Below the pieces are notes generated by a model that had not been told where the DNA came from, did not search any database, and saw only the letters and a program-made list of their open reading frames with translations. The position numbers and the translations under genes are program-made. Below, piece after piece: positions 32,686 through 41,024 of a stretch of 64,000 bases of DNA; within the stretch, counting starts at the first letter, position 1; the number at the start of each line of letters is the position of its first letter. The stretch is from Schumannella soli (GTDB lineage Bacteria; Actinomycetota; Actinomycetes; Actinomycetales; Microbacteriaceae): contig NZ_VHQG01000004.1 of NCBI RefSeq assembly GCF_006517435.1, positions 372,001 through 436,000 on the forward strand, given 5' to 3'.

Positions 32686-33789
32686 TCAGGCCGTGCTGAG
32701 CCCCGCCCAGTCGGCCGCGTCGAGTCCGTCGCGCGGAACCGCCGCGAGCAGCTCGCGCGCCCGCACCGCATCGCGGCCCGGCGCCTCGCGGTAGGCGGCA
32801 CGGTAGTCGCGCGAGAAGTGCGAGGCGCTGCGGTAGCCGACCGCCGCCGCCGCTTCGGCCGCCGTCTCGCCGCGCACGATCATCCGTCGTCGCGCCTCGC
32901 CGAGCCGGCTGCGCTTCTGGTACTGCAGCGGCGACATCCCGGTCACGGTCGCGAAACGACGACCCAGGGTGGATGCGCTGACGCCGACGCGGGCGGCCAG
33001 CTCGTCGAGCGACCAGGGCCGGGCGAGCTCGTCGACGATGAGGGCGACGGCGCGGCTGACCGTGTCGGCGTCGGGGGTCGACCCGGCGGCGAGGATCCGC
33101 GGCGCCTGGTCGCTCTGCAGCAGCCGCAGCACGACCTCACGGGCGAGCAGCGGCGCGAGCACCGGGATGTCCTCGGGCCGGTCGAGCAGGCCGAGCAGCC
33201 GGGCGACGGCGTCGGCGAGCTCGGGGGTCCAGGTGCCGAGCCGGTCGGGCGTGCTGCGCCCGGCCGCCGGATCCGCCGCCGCCGCCTCGCCCGCGCCGCC
33301 CGCACCGGTCGAGCGGGTCGCCCCGCCCGCACCGGCCGCGATCGTGCCCGAGCTCGTGCTCGTCGCGACGAGCGGCGCGACCTCGGCGATCACGAGCGGA
33401 TCGAGCCGCCACATGACGGAGCGGAAGTCGCCGTCGGGAGCCTCGACGACCCCGGCGACGACCGGCAGGTCGACCGGCGTGACGAGGAAGCGCTCGCGGC
33501 CCCAGATCGCGTCGTGCGCGCCGATGATCGAGCGCTTGCGCCCGCGCAACGCGAGCGAGAGCGAGGGCGGGTAGGTCTGCGGCAGCATCCCGGTCGGGCG
33601 GTCCACGCCCGACAGCCGCAGTCCGAGCGCGGCGGCGTGCGGGCTGTCGCGACGGCGGCCGGCCAGGTCGGCGGCGCGGTCGAGGCTCGCGCGGATCTCT
33701 GGGTCGAGGGCGCGCTCGACCGCGTCGGAGTCGTCGGCCGCGCCGACGACTCCGATGCCGTCGCCGCCGGAGTGCTGCTGGTCGCTCAC
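32686..33789 (-). CDS. AraC-family transcriptional regulator
   Basis: A 367-residue regulator with an AraC_N-like ligand region (SLALRGRKRSIIGAHDAIWGRERFLVTPVDLPVVAGV) and a C-terminal AraC/XylS double helix-turn-helix (WSLDELAARVGVSASTLGRRFATVTGMSPLQYQKRSRLGEARRRM split at about residue 285-330, then AAAAVGYRSASHFSRDYRAAYRE). A Gly/Ala/Thr-rich insert of about 40 residues interrupts the N-terminal domain. GTG 33789 is preferred since the upstream frame is Arg/Ser-rich. It is divergent from an SDR gene (150 bases apart), its probable target. Confidence 0.88.
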   Translation of the reverse strand: MSDQQHSGGDGIGVVGAADDSDAVERALDPEIRASLDRAADLAGRRRDSPHAAALGLRLSGVDRPTGMLPQTYPPSLSLALRGRKRSIIGAHDAIWGRERFLVTPVDLPVVAGVVEAPDGDFRSVMWRLDPLVIAEVAPLVATSTSSGTIAAGAGGATRSTGAGGAGEAAAADPAAGRSTPDRLGTWTPELADAVARLLGLLDRPEDIPVLAPLLAREVVLRLLQSDQAPRILAAGSTPDADTVSRAVALIVDELARPWSLDELAARVGVSASTLGRRFATVTGMSPLQYQKRSRLGEARRRMIVRGETAAEAAAAVGYRSASHFSRDYRAAYREAPGRDAVRARELLAAVPRDGLDAADWAGLSTA

Positions 33790-33940
33790 GGGATCAGTCA
33801 AGCACGACGATCTGCCGCGCCATCGGCTGCGGGGCGAGCACGCCGAGGATCGGCAACGACCTGACGTGATCGGGCAATCGCGAGCCCGTCCCGACGACGA
33901 GAGTCGGATGACCGAACAGCTCGCAGAAAGAGGACGCCCG

Positions 33941-34777
33941 ATGAGCGACACCACCGCCCCCGACACCGCTTCGACCTACATCCACGACCCCGCCGCCGGC
34001 CTCGACGCGCTCCCCCGCGACGAGCGCCTCGCCGGACGCACCGCCCTCGTCACCGGCTCGTCGAGCGGCATCGGCGAGGCGATCGCCCGCGTGCTCGCCG
34101 CCTCCGGCGCCCGCGTCGCCGTGAGTGGGCGCGACGCCGCGCGCCTCGAGCGCGTGGTCGACGCGATCACCGCCGCCGGCGGCGAGGCCGTCGCGATCGA
34201 GGCCGACCTCACGGCCGAGCCCGCGCAGCTGCGCGCCGCCGCCGCCCGTGCCGAGGAGGCGCTGGGCGGCCGGGTCGACATCCTCGTCAACAACGCCGGC
34301 GTCTACCCCGGCGGCCCGACGCCCGACCTCGCCGACGATGCCCTCGCTGCGCTGCTGAACACGAACATCCGCGCCCCGCACGCGCTCGTCGCGGCGCTCG
34401 CGCCCGGCATGATCGAGCGCGGGCACGGCGTGATCGTCAACACCGGATCGTGGATGGCGCGGGTCGGCGTGCCGTTCATGGCGGCGTACCCGGCGACGAA
34501 GGCCGCGATCGAGCAGCTCACGCGGGCCTGGGCCGCCGAGTTCGGGCCGCGCGGCATCCGCGTCAACGGCGTCGCTCCGGGAGCGACGGCGACGCAGGGC
34601 AACGCCGCCTCGGTCGACGCCCTGCTCGCGATGACGAGCGCCACCGTGCTGGGGCGCCCGGTGCAGCCGATCGAGATCGCCTATGCGGTGCGCTGGCTCG
34701 CCTCCGACGAGGCGGCCGCGGTGCACGGCATCTCGCTCGACGTCGACGGCGGGATCGCGGCGACGCGACTCAGCTGA
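33941..34777 (+). CDS. SDR-family oxidoreductase (AraC-regulated)
   Basis: A 278-residue classical short-chain dehydrogenase. NAD(P)-binding TGSSSGIGEA (about 40-49), NNAG (VDILVNNAGVYPG), catalytic Ser in NTGSWMARV and the Tyr-Lys pair in AAYPATKAAIEQL. The Arg of SGRDAARL suggests NADP preference. A 30-residue N-terminal extension precedes the Rossmann fold. ATG 33941 has AGAGGA upstream. Regulation by the divergent AraC protein is inferred from position. Confidence 0.9.
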   Translation: MSDTTAPDTASTYIHDPAAGLDALPRDERLAGRTALVTGSSSGIGEAIARVLAASGARVAVSGRDAARLERVVDAITAAGGEAVAIEADLTAEPAQLRAAAARAEEALGGRVDILVNNAGVYPGGPTPDLADDALAALLNTNIRAPHALVAALAPGMIERGHGVIVNTGSWMARVGVPFMAAYPATKAAIEQLTRAWAAEFGPRGIRVNGVAPGATATQGNAASVDALLAMTSATVLGRPVQPIEIAYAVRWLASDEAAAVHGISLDVDGGIAATRLS

Positions 34778-34808
34778 GCGGCGCGCGTGCGACCCGGTCG
34801 CGGCGCGT

Positions 34809-34870
34809 CCGACGCGGCATCGCGGACCGCGGCCACGGCGCGGACCGACGCAGCATCGCGGATCGCGGTC
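34809..34870. repeat. Imperfect direct repeat in intergenic region
   Basis: CCGACGCGGCATCGCGGACC at 34809 recurs as CCGACGCAGCATCGCGGATC at 34845 (period 36), between the convergent SDR and lysozyme-like genes. Confidence 0.55.
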
Positions 34871-34957
34871 GCGCATCCCCTCGCTCCGATGCGGGCGGGC
34901 GGATGCGCGGCTCGGCTCACACGGGCCGAGTCGCGCGCGGCTGTCGAAAGCGGTCGC

Positions 34958-35725
34958 TCAGCCCCAGGCGCCGACCGGCGCCTTGACGATGTCGACCGGG
35001 CGGGTGCTCCAGTGCGCGCCGTTCGCGTAGTGACTCGACGCCCACGGCGAGGCCCAGATCGCGGCGGCGGTCACGTCGGCGGAGGCGCCGGACTCCATGC
35101 CCGCGACGATGCCCGGGTAGCGGCCGCTCTTGATGTTCTCGGCGCAGTAGCGGGCCGCCTCGACGAGGCTGACGTAGCTGCCGAGACCGGATCCGCCGCC
35201 CGACCCGAAGCCGTTGTTGAGCGGGTTGTTGCGGTTCCACCAGTTGTTCGTGCCGTTCTCCTGGCGCATCCAGCGCAGCATCACGGTCACGTTGGCGTCG
35301 GTCTGCTGCCAGCCGCCGAAGAGCAGCACCATCTTCGCCCAGTCGGCGTTCGTGCCGCTCTGCTTGAGGGTGTCGATGCCGGCGGTGGCCATGACCACGT
35401 CGCGCGAGACGTCGTTCGCGGCCACGTCGTCGTCGACGGTCAGCGCCGACTTGAGCTCGTCGGTCGTGCGGATGTCGCCCTCGGCGATCGCGGCGGGCGT
35501 GCCCGGCGCGGCCTTCAGGTGCTTCACGGCCGCGTGCGCGCCGACGGCGGGGGTGACGGTGAGGCTGGCGACGAGCGCGGCCCCCATGAGCACCTCGACC
35601 ATGGCGCGACGGCGCAGCGAGACGTTCGGAGTGCCCCCGACGCGCGGAGCGGAGGCGGCGACCTGCGGGGTCGACGAAGCGGACCGGGAACGGCCGTCAG
35701 TGAGTCGATGAGATGAGCGGGTCAT
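34958..35725 (-). CDS. Secreted lysozyme-like / cell-wall hydrolase-like protein
   Basis: A 255-residue exported protein. After about 38 polar residues a signal segment follows (MVEVLMGAALVASLTVTPAVGAHA, cleavage near residue 66). The C-terminal part (about 110-255) has a small helical lysozyme-like look: MVLLFGGWQQTDANVTVMLRWMRQEN (with a Glu in MRQENG as possible acid), WWNRNNPLNNGFG and YVSLVEAARYCAENIKSGRY, reminiscent of glucosaminidase or phage-type lysozyme domains. This assignment rests on pattern only. ATG 35725 has TTATCGT about 10 nt upstream on the minus strand. Single gene. Confidence 0.5.
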   Translation of the reverse strand: MTRSSHRLTDGRSRSASSTPQVAASAPRVGGTPNVSLRRRAMVEVLMGAALVASLTVTPAVGAHAAVKHLKAAPGTPAAIAEGDIRTTDELKSALTVDDDVAANDVSRDVVMATAGIDTLKQSGTNADWAKMVLLFGGWQQTDANVTVMLRWMRQENGTNNWWNRNNPLNNGFGSGGGSGLGSYVSLVEAARYCAENIKSGRYPGIVAGMESGASADVTAAAIWASPWASSHYANGAHWSTRPVDIVKAPVGAWG

Positions 35726-35793
35726 GCAGCCGTCGACGATAACAGAGGGTTCTGGCCGCCGTCACGCCCCGATTCCCAGGGTCGCCCGATCGA

Positions 35794-35856
35794 GGTGACG
35801 CCGATCGCGGGGAGTCGGCAGCGCCCGCGGCGTCCTCGACCAGGATCGGCGTCACC
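35794..35856 (-). terminator. Long-range 13-bp inverted repeat after the GntR gene
   Basis: GGTGACGCCGATC (35794-35806) and its exact complement GATCGGCGTCACC (35844-35856) flank a GC-rich 37-nt loop, 15 bases past the stop of the last gene of the long minus-strand operon. Probable terminator or 3' stabiliser. Confidence 0.5.
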
Positions 35857-35870
35857 GTCGTCGACGGAAC

Positions 35871-36578
35871 TCAGAGGCCGGCCTCCTCGGCGCGGAGGTG
35901 GGCGAGGGCGGTGCGAGCCGCCGTGCGCACGTGCGCCGCGCAGAGCGCCGAGGCGGTCTCGTCATCCCGCCGCTGGATCGCCTCGACGATGCCGCGCAGC
36001 TCGCGCACGACCTGCAGCGGGCGTCCCTTCTCCGACAGCGAGGTCGCGCGCAGCGCCTGCACGCGCACCTGGATGCTCTCGAGCAGCTGCTGCAGCGCGG
36101 CACTGCCGGCGCCCTCGACGAGCACGACGTAGAAGTCGTCTTTCGCCTTGAGCAGCTCGCGGATCGTGGTGTGCTCGTTGGTGACCTCGTCGAGCTCGTC
36201 GACCGTCGCGACCAGGCGGTCGACCTGATCGTCGGTGGCGCGCTCGACGAAGCGGCGCACGATGAGCGACTCGAGCCCGGCCCGCACCTCGTAGAGGTCT
36301 TCGGCCTCGGTCAGCGAGGGGGCCGAGACGACGGCGCCCTTCTGCGGCACGACCGTCACGAGGCCCTCGGTGGCGAGCTCGCGGATGGCCTCGCGCACGG
36401 TCGTGCGCGAGACGCCGAGCCACTCCATGAGCTCGCGCTCGACGAGGCGCTGGCCTGGCTGCAGCTCGAAGTCGCGGATCGCCTGGCGCAGGCGGCCGAG
36501 CACCTGCTCGCGCAGGGGGGCCGCGATGCGTCCGACCGGCTCGAGGCCGGCGACGACGAGCGAGTTGGCGGGGGTCAT
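35871..36578 (-). CDS. GntR-family (FCD) transcriptional regulator of the catabolic operon
   Basis: A 235-residue FadR-subfamily regulator. The N-terminal winged helix (residues 20-85) is LREQVLGRLRQAIRDFELQPG, LVERELMEWLGVSRTTVREAIRELATEGLV; the C-terminal FCD helical domain has LYEVRAGLESLIVRRF, a His-rich metal/ligand set and the end ALCAAHVRTAARTAL. Such proteins repress catabolic genes until a carboxylate or sugar-acid ligand binds. It is the last gene of the run, 49 bases after the dehydrogenase gene, and the natural candidate to bind the TGATCGTAYGAC sites at 49397 and 49479. Confidence 0.9.
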   Translation of the reverse strand: MTPANSLVVAGLEPVGRIAAPLREQVLGRLRQAIRDFELQPGQRLVERELMEWLGVSRTTVREAIRELATEGLVTVVPQKGAVVSAPSLTEAEDLYEVRAGLESLIVRRFVERATDDQVDRLVATVDELDEVTNEHTTIRELLKAKDDFYVVLVEGAGSAALQQLLESIQVRVQALRATSLSEKGRPLQVVRELRGIVEAIQRRDDETASALCAAHVRTAARTALAHLRAEEAGL

Positions 36579-36627
36579 GGACGGGCTCGATTCGGGTGAG
36601 TGATGCTGTTCGGCAATCTAGCCTCCC

Positions 36628-37533
36628 TCAGTGCTCCGACGCGGATGCCGCGTCCGAGATCCAGCGCGCGACCTCGGTGTGGTCGGCGGTCGGCTCGAGC
36701 GCCTCGGCGGCCTCGGCCCAGTGGGCCACGGCCTCGTCGGCGAGTCGGTGGTAGGCGCCGGTCGACTCGGTGAGCCCCTGCGCGATGCGCATGTCCTTGA
36801 GCATGAGACGCAGGCCGAAGCCGGAGTCGTAGCCGCCGGGCAGGATGAAGTTGGGCCACTTGTTGTCGGTCGAGCCGCTGCGTCCGCTGGCGGCGTTGAA
36901 CACGGCGAGCATGATCTCGGGGTCGAGGCCGAAGCGCTGACCGGCGATCATGACCTCGCTCGTCGCCCAGAGGTGGGTGGCCGAGAGCAGGTTGTTGAGC
37001 GCCTTGAGCGCGTGGCCGGAGCCGACGGCGCCGGTGCGGGTGACCTTCCCGAGCACGCTCAGCACGACCTCGGCGCGGTCGACCTCGGCGCTGTCGCCGC
37101 CGGCCATGATCGCGAGGGTGCCCCGCTCGGCGCCCTTCACCCCGCCCGAGACGGGGGCGTCGACGAGCGGGATGCCGTGCCCGGCCAGGCGCTCGGCGAG
37201 CGCCTGGGTGGCGAGCGGCTCCGAGGAGCTCATGTCGAGCAGCAGCGTGCCCGGCGCGAGCGCGGAACCCGAATCCCCACCCGCGCCGAGCAGTTCGTCG
37301 ACGACCGCGGTGACGATCGCCGAGTTGGGGAGCATGAGCAGCACGACGCCGGCGCCGGTCACGGCCTCGGCCGCGGTCGCGCATCCGGTCGCCCCGATCG
37401 CGGCGACGCGCTCGACCGCACCCGGGGCGACGTCGAAGCCGCGCACCGGGAAGCCGGCGTCGACCAGCCGCGACAGCAGGGGGAAGCCCATGTTGCCGAG
37501 GCCGATCACGGCGACGGTCGGCTGCTCAGCCAT
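36628..37533 (-). CDS. NAD(P)-dependent beta-hydroxyacid dehydrogenase (HIBADH family), copy A
   Basis: A 301-residue member of the 3-hydroxyisobutyrate / 2-hydroxy-3-oxopropionate reductase family, which interconverts beta-hydroxyacids and their semialdehydes or keto acids. Rossmann start VAVIGLGNMGFPLLSRLVDAGF, substrate motif DAPVSGGVKGAERGTLAIMAGG, and catalytic Lys in GSGHALKALNNLLSA. It starts 8 bases inside the end of the carboxymuconolactone-decarboxylase-like gene. A second family member lies three genes upstream in the same operon, so two successive hydroxyacid oxidations or reductions are likely. Confidence 0.9.
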   Translation of the reverse strand: MAEQPTVAVIGLGNMGFPLLSRLVDAGFPVRGFDVAPGAVERVAAIGATGCATAAEAVTGAGVVLLMLPNSAIVTAVVDELLGAGGDSGSALAPGTLLLDMSSSEPLATQALAERLAGHGIPLVDAPVSGGVKGAERGTLAIMAGGDSAEVDRAEVVLSVLGKVTRTGAVGSGHALKALNNLLSATHLWATSEVMIAGQRFGLDPEIMLAVFNAASGRSGSTDNKWPNFILPGGYDSGFGLRLMLKDMRIAQGLTESTGAYHRLADEAVAHWAEAAEALEPTADHTEVARWISDAASASEH

Positions 37534-37975
37534 TCGAGGCCGCCGGCTCGGTCGCGGCGTCGGCCGGCGCGTCGGCCGGGGTCATGGCGCCCATCTCCTC
37601 GATCACGCGCTCCGCGACGCGGAACGACTCGAGCGCGGCGGGCACGCCCACGTAGATCGCGGTCTGCATGAGCACCTCCTGGATCTCCTGCACCGAGACG
37701 CCGTTGTTGATCGCGCCGCGCACGTGCACGCCCAGCTCGTGGGTGCGGTTGAGCGCGGTGAGCATGGCGAGGTTGATGAGGCTGCGGGTCTGACGCGGCA
37801 GTCCCTCGCGGGTCCACACGGCGCCCCAGCAGTACTCGGTCACGAGCTCCTGGATGGGCCGCGAGAAGTCGGTGACCTGGCCGAGCGAGCGCTCGACGTG
37901 CGCGTGACCGAGCACCTCGCGGCGCAGCTGCAGGCCGGCCTCGTAGGTGTCGGCGTGGGTGTCGTCGGGGCTCAT
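37526..37975 (-). CDS. Carboxymuconolactone decarboxylase (CMD/AhpD-like) family protein
   Basis: A 149-residue CMD-family protein: EYCWGAVWTREGLPRQTRSLINLAMLTALNR and GVHVRGAINNGVSVQEIQEVLMQTAIYVGVPAALESF match 4-carboxymuconolactone decarboxylase more than AhpD, and there is no CxxC peroxidase motif. In the beta-ketoadipate pathway this enzyme decarboxylates a lactone; family members also act on other lactones or keto acids. No other beta-ketoadipate gene is present, so the substrate here is open. ATG 37975 overlaps the cupin stop (ATGA). Adjacent cupin and CMD genes are found fused in other bacteria. Confidence 0.85.
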   Translation of the reverse strand: MSPDDTHADTYEAGLQLRREVLGHAHVERSLGQVTDFSRPIQELVTEYCWGAVWTREGLPRQTRSLINLAMLTALNRTHELGVHVRGAINNGVSVQEIQEVLMQTAIYVGVPAALESFRVAERVIEEMGAMTPADAPADAATEPAASNG

Positions 37976-38376
37976 GAGGGGTCCGTTCGCTGGGGTTCGG
38001 TCGTGTAGTCGGCTTCGTCGACGGCATCCGCCCAGACGGTGGGGCCGAGCGACACGGCGGTGTGGGTCATGAAGGAGTCGGGAGCGGCGCCGTGCCAGTG
38101 CTCCTCGCCGGGCGAGACCCAGACGACGTCGCCGGGCAGCAGCTCGACCACGGGACCGCCGGCCGACTGCGTCACCCCGCGACCGGCGGTGACGAACAGG
38201 ATCTGGCCGTCCGCGTGGTGGTGCCAGTGCGTGCGCGCACCCGGGCGGAAGCTGACGTCGTTGATGGTCACGCCGTCGGTTCCGGTCATGGTCATGTAGT
38301 TGTCGACCTGGCCGGTGAACTGCGAGCCCTTCTTGGCTCCCAGTCCGACGCGACGGTCGGCGGTGACGTGCTTCAT
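37972..38376 (-). CDS. Small cupin-domain protein
   Basis: A 134-residue single cupin. The metal-binding first motif is THWHHHADGQILFVTAG (HxHxx with extra His, and Gln/Glu) and the second is PGDVVWVSPGEEHWHGA. Such proteins are metal-dependent isomerases, lyases or dioxygenases; the substrate cannot be assigned. ATG 38376 has an excellent GGGAGGA. It overlaps both neighbours by 4 bases and sits directly before the CMD-like gene, which suggests that the two act on the same intermediate. Confidence 0.85.
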   Translation of the reverse strand: MKHVTADRRVGLGAKKGSQFTGQVDNYMTMTGTDGVTINDVSFRPGARTHWHHHADGQILFVTAGRGVTQSAGGPVVELLPGDVVWVSPGEEHWHGAAPDSFMTHTAVSLGPTVWADAVDEADYTTEPQRTDPS

Positions 38377-39311
38377 CGGGTTCCTCCCTCGGGGCTGGTG
38401 GCGGCATCGGCACCCGGCAGCGGCAGGTGCAGCCGCACTCCCCCGGAGACGTCGCCGATCGCATCCACGACCGTGTTGCTGATCTCGTCGGCGCGGCCGC
38501 TGGCGATCGCGAGCCCGAAGGCCGCGACGGGTCCGGAGGCGTGCAGGCCGGCGACGCCGAGGTCGGCGATCAGCTCGGTGTAGAGCTGCACGTCCTTCAT
38601 CATGAGCGTGTTCGTCAGGCCGCCCTTGAGGTAGTCGCCGTGCACGATCTTCGGGAAGCGGTTGAGTGTGGCGAAGTTGACGCCCGAGCTGGCGTTGAGC
38701 ACCTCGAGCAGCGCATCCAGGTCGAGTCCGGCCTTCTTTCCGGCGACCATGACCTCGGCCGTGGCCGACAGGGCGACGGCGTTGAGGAAGTTGTTGAGCA
38801 GCTTCGTCACGTGACCCGAGCCGCTCGCGCCCATGTGCACGACCGTCGTGGCGATGTGCGCGAGCACCGGCTGGATGCGCGCGAGGGCGTCCGCGTCGCC
38901 GCCCACCATGAGCGTGAGCGTGCCCTTCTCGGCCGCGGCCGCTCCGCCGGAGATGCCCGCGTCGAGGTAGTGCGCGCCCTTCGCGGCGAGCTTCTCGGCG
39001 ATCGCGCGGGTGGATGCGGGTGCGGCCGTCGACAGGTCGACGACCACCTGGCCCTCGCGCACGTTCGCGAGCACGCCGTCGTCGCCGAGCACGACCGCCT
39101 CGACGATGCGGCTGTTCGGCAGCGACAGCAGCACGACATCCGACTCGCGCGTCACCTGGGCGCCCGACGCGGCGACCGTGGCTCCCGAGGCGTCGAGGTT
39201 CGCCTGCTGGGCGTCGAAGCCGAGCACGTCGACCCCGCCGCGCAGCAGCGAGCCCGTCATGCGCCCGCCCATGTTGCCGAGCCCGATGAATCCGACTCTC
39301 AGCTCGCTCAT
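38373..39311 (-). CDS. NAD(P)-dependent beta-hydroxyacid dehydrogenase (HIBADH family), copy B
   Basis: A 312-residue homologue of copy A. VGFIGLGNMGGRMTGSLLRGG (nucleotide binding), DAGISGGAAAAEKGTLTLMVGG (substrate) and GSGHVTKLLNNFLNAVALSA with the catalytic Lys. Differences in the substrate loop (DAGISGG versus DAPVSGG) suggest a different substrate from copy A. ATG 39311 overlaps the SDR stop and its own stop overlaps the cupin ATG, so it is tightly coupled. Confidence 0.9.
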   Translation of the reverse strand: MSELRVGFIGLGNMGGRMTGSLLRGGVDVLGFDAQQANLDASGATVAASGAQVTRESDVVLLSLPNSRIVEAVVLGDDGVLANVREGQVVVDLSTAAPASTRAIAEKLAAKGAHYLDAGISGGAAAAEKGTLTLMVGGDADALARIQPVLAHIATTVVHMGASGSGHVTKLLNNFLNAVALSATAEVMVAGKKAGLDLDALLEVLNASSGVNFATLNRFPKIVHGDYLKGGLTNTLMMKDVQLYTELIADLGVAGLHASGPVAAFGLAIASGRADEISNTVVDAIGDVSGGVRLHLPLPGADAATSPEGGTR

Positions 39312-40156
39312 TCCGCGGCCCCCTTCCAGTCGTCGCCGTACAGCGCGGTGTCGACGGCGGAGTAGTCCCAGGCGCCCGCCCCTCCGGAGGGGCGCACGGT
39401 GTTGACGATGGTCGCACCGCCGTCGGCGGAGACGACCTGCCCGGTCACGTAGGCCGAGTCGTCGCTGAGCAGGAACGCGACGACCCCGGCGATCTCCTCA
39501 GGGCGGCCGGCGCGGCGCAGCGGCGTGGTCTCGGCGCGGCGCTCCATGTCGTTCTTGCCGCCGGAGGTGCCGGCGGCGGCCGCGAACAGCTCGGTCGGCA
39601 CGATGCCGGGGGCGACGCCGTTGACGCGGATGCCGAGCGGCCCGCCGTACATGGCGGCGCCGTGGATGAGCCCGACGACGGCGTGCTTGCTGGTCACGTA
39701 GGGCAGCAGGTCGGCGCTGCCGGTGAGGCTGGCGATGCTCGCGGTGACGGCGATCGTGCCGCGCGTCTGCGTGCGGCGGAACTCGCGGAACGCGGCGCGC
39801 AGGCCGAGGAACTGGCCGCGCACGTTCACCGCCATGACCTTCTCGAAGTCGGCGACCTCGAGTTCGGGCAGCGCGGTGAATCCGCCGAAGATGCCGGCGT
39901 TGAGGTGGTGCAGGTCGATGCCGCCGAAGGCCTTCAGCCCGGCCTCGACGTAGGACTCGACGCCCTCCTCGGTGGAGATGTCGGCGGTGACGGCGATGGC
40001 GTCGGTCGGCAGCGCGCCGACGAGCTCGTCGACGGCGGCGCCGTCGAGGTCGACCGCGACGACGCGGGCGCCCTCCGAGGCCAGTCGCTGGGCGCTGGCG
40101 CGGCCGAGGCCGCTGCCCGCTCCCGTGACGACGGCGATGCGATCAGCGAAGCGCAT
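39308..40156 (-). CDS. SDR-family oxidoreductase of the catabolic operon
   Basis: A 282-residue short-chain dehydrogenase with VVTGAGSGLGRASAQRLASEGA, Asp in VVAVDLDGAAVDEL (NAD preference), NAG in HHLNAGIFGG, Ser in VTASIASLTG and the Tyr-Lys pair in LLPYVTSKHAVVGL. Likely oxidises a hydroxyl group of the imported compound or an intermediate. It overlaps the MBL-hydrolase gene by 14 bases and the next dehydrogenase by 4. Confidence 0.9.
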   Translation of the reverse strand: MRFADRIAVVTGAGSGLGRASAQRLASEGARVVAVDLDGAAVDELVGALPTDAIAVTADISTEEGVESYVEAGLKAFGGIDLHHLNAGIFGGFTALPELEVADFEKVMAVNVRGQFLGLRAAFREFRRTQTRGTIAVTASIASLTGSADLLPYVTSKHAVVGLIHGAAMYGGPLGIRVNGVAPGIVPTELFAAAAGTSGGKNDMERRAETTPLRRAGRPEEIAGVVAFLLSDDSAYVTGQVVSADGGATIVNTVRPSGGAGAWDYSAVDTALYGDDWKGAAE

Positions 40157-41024
40157 CCGCTGCTCCCTTCTGATCGGGGTGGGTGTCGGCGGCGGGCGCC
40201 GCCGGGGTCGCGGGCAGCTCGCCGATGACGGCGGCGTGCTCGCCGAGCGCGCCGACTGCCCGCGGGAAGCGGTCGAGCGTCGACGGGTCGTGGCCGGTGA
40301 CGACGTGCGCGACCTCGCCCGCGGCGAGCGCCTCGCGGATGAGCCGGAAGGCGTCGTACATGGCCGGCAGCTCGGCGACGGAGGTGAACGGCATGTCGCG
40401 CTCGTACTCCTCGTAGTAGTGCACGGCGTCGCTGGCGAGCAGCACGGTGCCCTCGCTCGTGTCGACGAGCACCATCGCCTGACCGGGCGTGTGGCCGCCG
40501 ACCTCGATGACGCGCACGCCGGGGGCGTAGTCGAGCTCGCCGCCGAAGAAGTCGATGCGGCCGGCGTCGCGCGCGGCGACGAGGGCGGCGATCTCGGTGT
40601 CCTCCACCGAGTGGTGGAAGAGCGTCTGGTGGCCGTTCGGGCCGGTCCAGAAGTCGAACTCCTTCTTCGCGAGCAGGAAGCGGGCGTTCTCGAACAGGGC
40701 GATGTTGCCGATGTGGTCGAAGTGCCCGTGGGTGAGGATCACCTCGGGCGCCGTCGCCGGATCGACATCCGCCAGCGCGAAGGCCTCGTGCGGCTCGAGC
40801 AGGAAGGTGCGCTGGCGGTTGCCGCCGCCGAGGCGCGAGAAGCCGGTGTCGACGACGATCTCGCGCTCGCCGTCGCGCAGCACCCAGAAGAAGTAGTCCA
40901 TCTCCAGGTCGCCGTCGGGCTCGCCGTAGAGCGGGTAGTTGAGGTAGACGCCCTCGCGGGTGGCGTGCCGTGTGCCGTAGCGCACGATCGTCACCTGCCA
41001 GAGGTGCTTCGGCTCACTCGGCAT
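40143..41024 (-). CDS. MBL-fold hydrolase, N-acyl-homoserine-lactonase-like
   Basis: A 293-residue metallo-beta-lactamase-fold enzyme of the AHL-lactonase-like family. The dinuclear metal motif HxHxDH is THGHFDHIGN (about residue 98-103), with further His in VGGHTPGQAM and Asp in LLASDAVHYYEEY. In this operon a lactonase acting on a sugar or aldonic-acid lactone produced by the GMC dehydrogenases is more likely than quorum quenching (inference). ATG 41024 lies 11 bases inside the GMC gene end. Confidence 0.85.
   Translation of the reverse strand: MPSEPKHLWQVTIVRYGTRHATREGVYLNYPLYGEPDGDLEMDYFFWVLRDGEREIVVDTGFSRLGGGNRQRTFLLEPHEAFALADVDPATAPEVILTHGHFDHIGNIALFENARFLLAKKEFDFWTGPNGHQTLFHHSVEDTEIAALVAARDAGRIDFFGGELDYAPGVRVIEVGGHTPGQAMVLVDTSEGTVLLASDAVHYYEEYERDMPFTSVAELPAMYDAFRLIREALAAGEVAHVVTGHDPSTLDRFPRAVGALGEHAAVIGELPATPAAPAADTHPDQKGAADALR

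Noticed and set aside
37526-37975. Beta-ketoadipate (aromatic ring) pathway
   Set aside because: Only a CMD-like gene is present; no ring-cleaving dioxygenase, cycloisomerase or CoA transferase occurs in the locus.
40143-41024. Quorum-quenching role for the AHL-lactonase-like gene
   Set aside because: Its position inside a sugar-type oxidation operon makes a metabolic lactonase more likely; the motif alone cannot distinguish the two.
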